Source of the DNA: Phycisphaerales bacterium UBA7812
GTDB taxonomy: Bacteria > Planctomycetota > Phycisphaerae > Phycisphaerales > UBA1924
Assembly (NCBI GenBank): GCA_002480345.1
Contig: DLBY01000090.1
Coordinates: forward strand, 1-43,989
Direction of reading: 5' to 3'
DNA length: 43,989 bases
Shown here: piece by piece, positions 40,160-43,989 of the stretch
Layout: each line of letters starts with the position of its first letter
Position numbering within the stretch: the first letter of the stretch is position 1
The notes under the pieces: model-generated
What the model was told of the DNA's origin: nothing
Seen by the model: only the letters and a program-made list of their open reading frames with translations
The model's database searches: none
Made by a program: the position numbers and the translations under genes

Positions 40160-42205
40160 ATGCGTTGCATGCAGGGGTCGAGGCTCGGCTTGGCGCTGGC
40201 GGCCGTCCTGGCGAGTTGGGGCGCTTTCTGCCCGGCTCGCACCGATGGTGCGTTCACAGGCGAGCGATGCGCGGCGCGGGCAACGGTGGGGTCGTTTGAA
40301 GTCTCTACATCGGCGCGGGACCTCGCGCTCTCCGACGGCGCGGTCGCGGTGCTCTCGTTCGATCTCGATGTCTACGACATCCGGACCGAAGCGTCGCCCT
40401 CGTTCGTCCGCACCGTTGACTTGCCAGGCGGATATTCCAGGCTCGAGCGTGACGATGCGCAGCTCTGGGCACTCGGTCAGGGGGTTTGCCTCATCGAGAA
40501 CTCGGACCCCCTCAACCCGATCGTGCTCGGGGCATATGCCCCGTCGACCGCGGTTTCGTCTGCCGACGCAGCGGGCACGCTCGCGGTGATCGCCTCCGAT
40601 CCGGATCCGGACCTGGGGATCCCGCCGATCATCCGTCTGGTCGATTTCACGGATCCGGCATCGCCCCTCGTGATCGCCGAACGCGCGTTCGACGAGCGCG
40701 TCAGAACGGTCTCGCTCGTGGACGGTGTGGTGTACGCGGTGATGCGCCTCGGCTCCATGCTCGTGCTCGGGACCGACGGCGCGCAGCCGCTCTCAACGCA
40801 AGGCGTCTACTTCGGCTTCGGCGTCTGGCGACGCGACGGCTGGTTCTCGCACGAGGGCGATCGGCTGCTCGCGTTCGACGGCGATCTCCATCTGCTGGAT
40901 ATCTCCGATCCGTTTGATCCCGTTCCCGTCGCGGAGCGCGATATTCTCGGCGGCCTCGCGAACGATGCCCTCATTCGAGGCGACGAGATCCTCGCGGTCT
41001 CGATCGATCAGGGCTTCGAGATCCTGCAGACGGCCGCGCCGGGCTTCGAACGGCGCGGGCGGTATCTGCGGGGCACATCGGTCGACAGAGTCGACGAGCA
41101 CGACGGGCTCGTAGCGATTCTCGGTCGGCGCGAGTGTGTGCTGCTCCGCGTGACCGAGCCGATCGTGCCGGTGTTTGCCCGACACACGGCTCTGGCCAAT
41201 CCCCTCGCGTTCGATCTCGAGGGCTCCTTCGCGTATCTCGCGATGGAGCCGCCCGGGTTCGAGATTGTCGATATCGCTGATCCCGCGAATCCCGAACGCG
41301 TCGGGGCACTGAGCGGATCACTCTGGGGATTCGATGTCGAAGCGATCGCGGATCGGGCCTATCTGGCGACGATTTTCGGGGTGCGGGTCATCGATATCTC
41401 GGACCGCCGGGAACCGCGAGTGATCGGGAGCCTGCCCGACACCGTCGCGGGCAGCGAACCGCTCGCCGCCGGAGATGGGACGCTCGCCGTGCAGACAGGC
41501 CTGCAGACGATCCGTCTCTACGAGACCGATCCGCGGGGCGACGCGACCCGTCTCGGAGAGATCGTGTTCGACTCCGACATCTCGTCATCGTTGATCGATC
41601 GCGGCCGGCTGTTCGTGACGACGGATGGTGGTCTGGAGATCTTCGCGGTGGACACGCCCTCGGACCCGGTGCTGCTCGGAACGACCGGTCTTTTCGTGAA
41701 TGGCGGCGCGATCGCCGTTGATGGAGACCGCGTCTACACCGTGGGACAGATCAGCGGCGACAGCGGATACCTCTTCGAGTTGGATATCTCGGATCCGGCG
41801 AACGCTGTCGAGATCGCTCGCCGCTACTTCTCGAGGCGACCGCTTTCGGTCTCGGCGTATCGCGATCGTGTTTGGATCGCGAACAACGACTCCGAGATTG
41901 TCGCCTTGGAGCCTGGCTCCCTTGAGCGTGACATCGGGGCGCAGTCGACATTTCGGGGCGAGTCGATCGCAATTCAGAACGGCTTCTTGTACAACATTGA
42001 GCTGGAAATCTACGGCATCGGTGACTGCCCGCCCTGCCCGGTTGATTTCGCCCCGCCGGACGGTGTGCTCGACTCGGCGGACCTCCTCGCGTTCGTCGAT
42101 CTGTTCCTTGCTGGGCGCAGTGGCTCGGATCTCGATCGGGACGGGCTGCTCGATCTGAGTGATCTCGTGTTCTTCGTCGAAGCCTCGATCGCGGGTTGTT
42201 CCTGA
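40160..42205 (+). CDS. Secreted LVIVD-repeat (beta-propeller) protein with dockerin-like C-terminus
   Basis: The 681-residue product starts at ATG 40160, chosen because AAGGGGAAGG precedes it; GTG 40139 and ATG 40169 are alternatives. The signal peptide is MRCMQGSRLGLALAAVLASW, with cleavage near the following AFCPA. The body (about 50-610) is a series of repeats of about 40-45 residues of the LVIVD type: GVCLIENSDPLNPIVLGAYA, IRLVDFTDPASPLVIAERAF, LHLLDISDPFDPVPVAERDI, FEIVDIADPANPERVGALSG, VRVIDISDRREPRVIGSLPD and YLFELDISDPANAVEIARRY. LVIVD domains form surface beta-propellers. The C-terminus has two dockerin-like units (CPVDFAPPDGVLDSADLLAF and SDLDRDGLLDLSDLVFFVEA). Base composition is somewhat less GC-rich than the neighbours. 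It ends 17 bp from the convergent GNAT gene. Confidence 0.9.
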   Translation: MRCMQGSRLGLALAAVLASWGAFCPARTDGAFTGERCAARATVGSFEVSTSARDLALSDGAVAVLSFDLDVYDIRTEASPSFVRTVDLPGGYSRLERDDAQLWALGQGVCLIENSDPLNPIVLGAYAPSTAVSSADAAGTLAVIASDPDPDLGIPPIIRLVDFTDPASPLVIAERAFDERVRTVSLVDGVVYAVMRLGSMLVLGTDGAQPLSTQGVYFGFGVWRRDGWFSHEGDRLLAFDGDLHLLDISDPFDPVPVAERDILGGLANDALIRGDEILAVSIDQGFEILQTAAPGFERRGRYLRGTSVDRVDEHDGLVAILGRRECVLLRVTEPIVPVFARHTALANPLAFDLEGSFAYLAMEPPGFEIVDIADPANPERVGALSGSLWGFDVEAIADRAYLATIFGVRVIDISDRREPRVIGSLPDTVAGSEPLAAGDGTLAVQTGLQTIRLYETDPRGDATRLGEIVFDSDISSSLIDRGRLFVTTDGGLEIFAVDTPSDPVLLGTTGLFVNGGAIAVDGDRVYTVGQISGDSGYLFELDISDPANAVEIARRYFSRRPLSVSAYRDRVWIANNDSEIVALEPGSLERDIGAQSTFRGESIAIQNGFLYNIELEIYGIGDCPPCPVDFAPPDGVLDSADLLAFVDLFLAGRSGSDLDRDGLLDLSDLVFFVEASIAGCS

Positions 42206-42222
42206 CGCACGACGCGGGGCGG

Positions 42223-42708
42223 TCAGTCCAGCCGATACCGGACGATCCGCCCCGCGGTGTAGCGTTCCGACTCCGCCTCATCGGTGGTCGCGATCGCGCG
42301 GAACCCCGCGCGCTCCAGGACGCGGATCGAGGCGCTGTTCTCGGCGCGGACCTGCGCGAAGAGGGGGCGGTCGGCGACCTCCTCCAGCAGCAGCGCGAGC
42401 GCCCGCGTCGCGATGCCCCGCCCCCACTGCTCCCTCGCGATCCAGTAGCCCACGGTCTTCTCGCCCCCGACCTCGAAGCAGGTGACCCGCCCGGCGAGTT
42501 CGCCGTCCGCGAGGATCGCACGCTCGGTGATCGACTCGTCCGCGAGGATGCGCCCCCAATGCTCGAGGAACGCGGCTCGCGTTCGCGGCTTGACACCCGC
42601 CAGCGCGGCGCTCCGCGGGTCGCTGTCGTGCGCAAAGAACGCGTCGAGATCCGACTCCCTGACGGATCGGAGTTCCACTCGCGAGGCTCGGGCGTTTTTG
42701 GCGTCCAT
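42223..42708 (-). CDS. GNAT-family N-acetyltransferase (RimJ/RimL-like)
   Basis: The 161-residue product begins MDAKNARASRVELRSVRESD. It has the GNAT layout of the acetyltransf_3 subgroup: strand 1 VELRSVRESDLDAFFAH, AGRVTCFEVGGEKTVGYWIA, and the acetyl-CoA loop REQWGRGIATRALALLLEEV (a Q/RxxGxG/A-type motif). The C-terminal part is FAQVRAENSASIRVLERAGF. It transfers an acetyl group from acetyl-CoA to an amine, possibly a protein N-terminus or an antibiotic; the substrate is unknown. It lies 29 bp after the stop of no same-strand partner other than the dockerin-tagged gene at 42738, which precedes it, so the two may share a transcript. Confidence 0.93.
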   Translation of the reverse strand: MDAKNARASRVELRSVRESDLDAFFAHDSDPRSAALAGVKPRTRAAFLEHWGRILADESITERAILADGELAGRVTCFEVGGEKTVGYWIAREQWGRGIATRALALLLEEVADRPLFAQVRAENSASIRVLERAGFRAIATTDEAESERYTAGRIVRYRLD

Positions 42709-42737
42709 CGCAGACAGGCTCGGTGCGCGGGAACGCG

Positions 42738-43502
42738 TCAGGTGCAGCCCGCGAGGAACGCGCCGACGAACGCCTGGACATCCGCGAGATCGAACACGCC
42801 AGAGGGCGGCGCGAGGTCCGCGATCGGGTCTCCGTTCGTGAACCCCCCGATGAACGCCTGGACATCCGCGAGGTCGAGCACGCCGATCGGTTCGGCGAGA
42901 TCCGCGTCGTTGCACCCGCCGTCGGGCACCACCGCGATGGTCATGCCCTCGTAGATGTACTCGGCGCCGATCCCGCCGAACAGGCTGAGGGTCCAGCCGA
43001 AGACGCTGACACCCGTGAAGTCATACGACCCGGCCGCGTCGAGCAGATCGAGCGAGGACACCTGGGTTTCGGGATAGGTCACAAGAAAGTCGAGGTCGTG
43101 CGTCGGGGCGAGCCCCGGGATGTCGACCTGGACGGGGAGCGGGACATCGATGTTCCGGGAGATCAGGAACCCGTCCACCGCGGGGTCGTTGTCGCGGATC
43201 ACGAAGTAGGCGGGGCCGAACGGCTGGGGATCCTCCAAGACAACCGCGGCGCCGCCCACGCTCATCTCGAAGGTCGCGGGATCGATGGTGTACCCCCGGG
43301 TCGGGAAGTTCGGGCTGTCCGCGAACTCCGCCGAATCGAGCACGAACCGCATGACGACCGGATCCCCCGGGGAGACGCCGCTGTGGTCACCGCCGATGAC
43401 GCTGAATCCGACCTCCCCGGTGACGGTGACCTCGACCAGGTCCGCGACGGCGCAGGGGGCGAGCAGGCCCCCGGCGAGGAGAGAGAGCAACGCGGTCTTC
43501 AT
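42738..43502 (-). CDS. Secreted protein with two dockerin-like C-terminal repeats
   Basis: The 254-residue product starts at ATG 43502 (MKTALLSLLAG). I chose it over the ATG two codons upstream because AAAGGA lies 8 bases before it and overlaps the upstream ATG. The signal peptide is MKTALLSLLAGGLLAPCAVA. The mature beta-rich domain (about 20-190) contains VTVTGEVGFSVIGGDHSG and GDPVVMRFVLDSAEFADSP. The C-terminus ADLAEPIGVLDLADVQAFIG and ADLAPPSGVFDLADVQAFVG, framed by Cys residues, is nearly the same module as in the metallopeptidase at 16467-18971. It is probably cell-surface associated; the function of the first domain is unknown. Confidence 0.88.
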   Translation of the reverse strand: MKTALLSLLAGGLLAPCAVADLVEVTVTGEVGFSVIGGDHSGVSPGDPVVMRFVLDSAEFADSPNFPTRGYTIDPATFEMSVGGAAVVLEDPQPFGPAYFVIRDNDPAVDGFLISRNIDVPLPVQVDIPGLAPTHDLDFLVTYPETQVSSLDLLDAAGSYDFTGVSVFGWTLSLFGGIGAEYIYEGMTIAVVPDGGCNDADLAEPIGVLDLADVQAFIGGFTNGDPIADLAPPSGVFDLADVQAFVGAFLAGCT

Positions 43503-43675
43503 GGGCATCCTTTCAGCTCGGGCATGGATCCCCTGAATCTAGCGGACCGCGCCCGACCGCCGAACGGAAATCTCCAAGCGGGCCGGGGTGTTTCCACGGA
43601 TCGCGGCGGTTCGGGCCCGATCGGTCGCTTGCTACTATCCCGCTGTTCCGCAAAGCAGACCGAGGAATTTCCCCC

Positions 43676-43989
<314 letters not shown>

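Overview
The window is about 44 kb of very GC-rich DNA (my rough estimate is two-thirds or more G+C). Genes are densely packed on both strands. It looks like a chromosomal segment of a planctomycete, most likely class Phycisphaerae. Evidence: five secreted proteins end in paired dockerin-like repeats of the type ADLAxPxGVxDLxDxxAFxxxF, one protein ends in a PEP-CTERM-like tail (PTPGAAALLLGAGG followed by Arg residues), and the housekeeping genes (clpX, dnaG, rpoD, nuoF, ribF, alaS) have the expected bacterial motifs. I see no rRNA, tRNA, CRISPR array, transposase or phage gene.

Layout. 1-2.2 kb: the end of a glycogen-binding (CBM48/AMPK-beta-like) protein and a MinD/FlhG-like protein without a P-loop. 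2.2-5.3 kb (minus): clpX, a SHOCT-type membrane protein and an unknown protein, followed by a 98-bp element with long inverted repeats. 5.3-10.5 kb (minus): an apparent operon encoding a PHP-phosphoesterase/GT4 glycosyltransferase fusion, acylphosphatase, a HAD phosphatase and a DUF418 membrane protein. It is preceded by a 0.5-kb structured-looking leader. 10.97-13.6 kb: a metallo-beta-lactamase-fold protein that has lost its zinc ligands, a low-GC one-TM protein, and a nuoF without nuoE or nuoG. 14-19 kb: a PEP-CTERM-like protein with a possible sigma-54 promoter, a lipoprotein, small membrane proteins, and a dockerin-tagged metzincin protease with an intact zinc site. 19.4-24.6 kb (minus): a large MscK-type channel and a secreted EEP-family hydrolase. 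24.7-28.6 kb (plus): dnaG and rpoD, overlapping by 17 bp. 28.8-33.7 kb (plus): two consecutive secreted astacin-fold proteins, both dockerin-tagged and both lacking every zinc ligand. 33.8-36.8 kb (minus): a fused proline dehydrogenase/P5C dehydrogenase. 37.0-40.0 kb (plus): ribF, an nrnA-like DHH phosphoesterase and a DNA methyltransferase, translationally coupled by 4-bp overlaps. 40.2-43.5 kb: a dockerin-tagged LVIVD-repeat protein, a GNAT acetyltransferase and another dockerin-tagged protein. The window ends in the 5' part of alaS.

The most unusual signals are these. (1) ACGT is almost absent: I found one copy (12573-12576), where base composition predicts of the order of a hundred. Asp-Val, Asn-Val, His-Val and Tyr-Val pairs are written with GAT/AAT/CAT/TAT although the C-ending codons dominate elsewhere. 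(2) Two tandem astacin-like pseudopeptidases keep the astacin scaffold, Met-turn and C-terminal helix but none of the catalytic residues. (3) An unassigned structured leader with an intrinsic terminator lies upstream of the PHP-glycosyltransferase operon. (4) A composite inverted-repeat element lies at 5206-5303. All counts and comparisons were made by eye; no searches were run.
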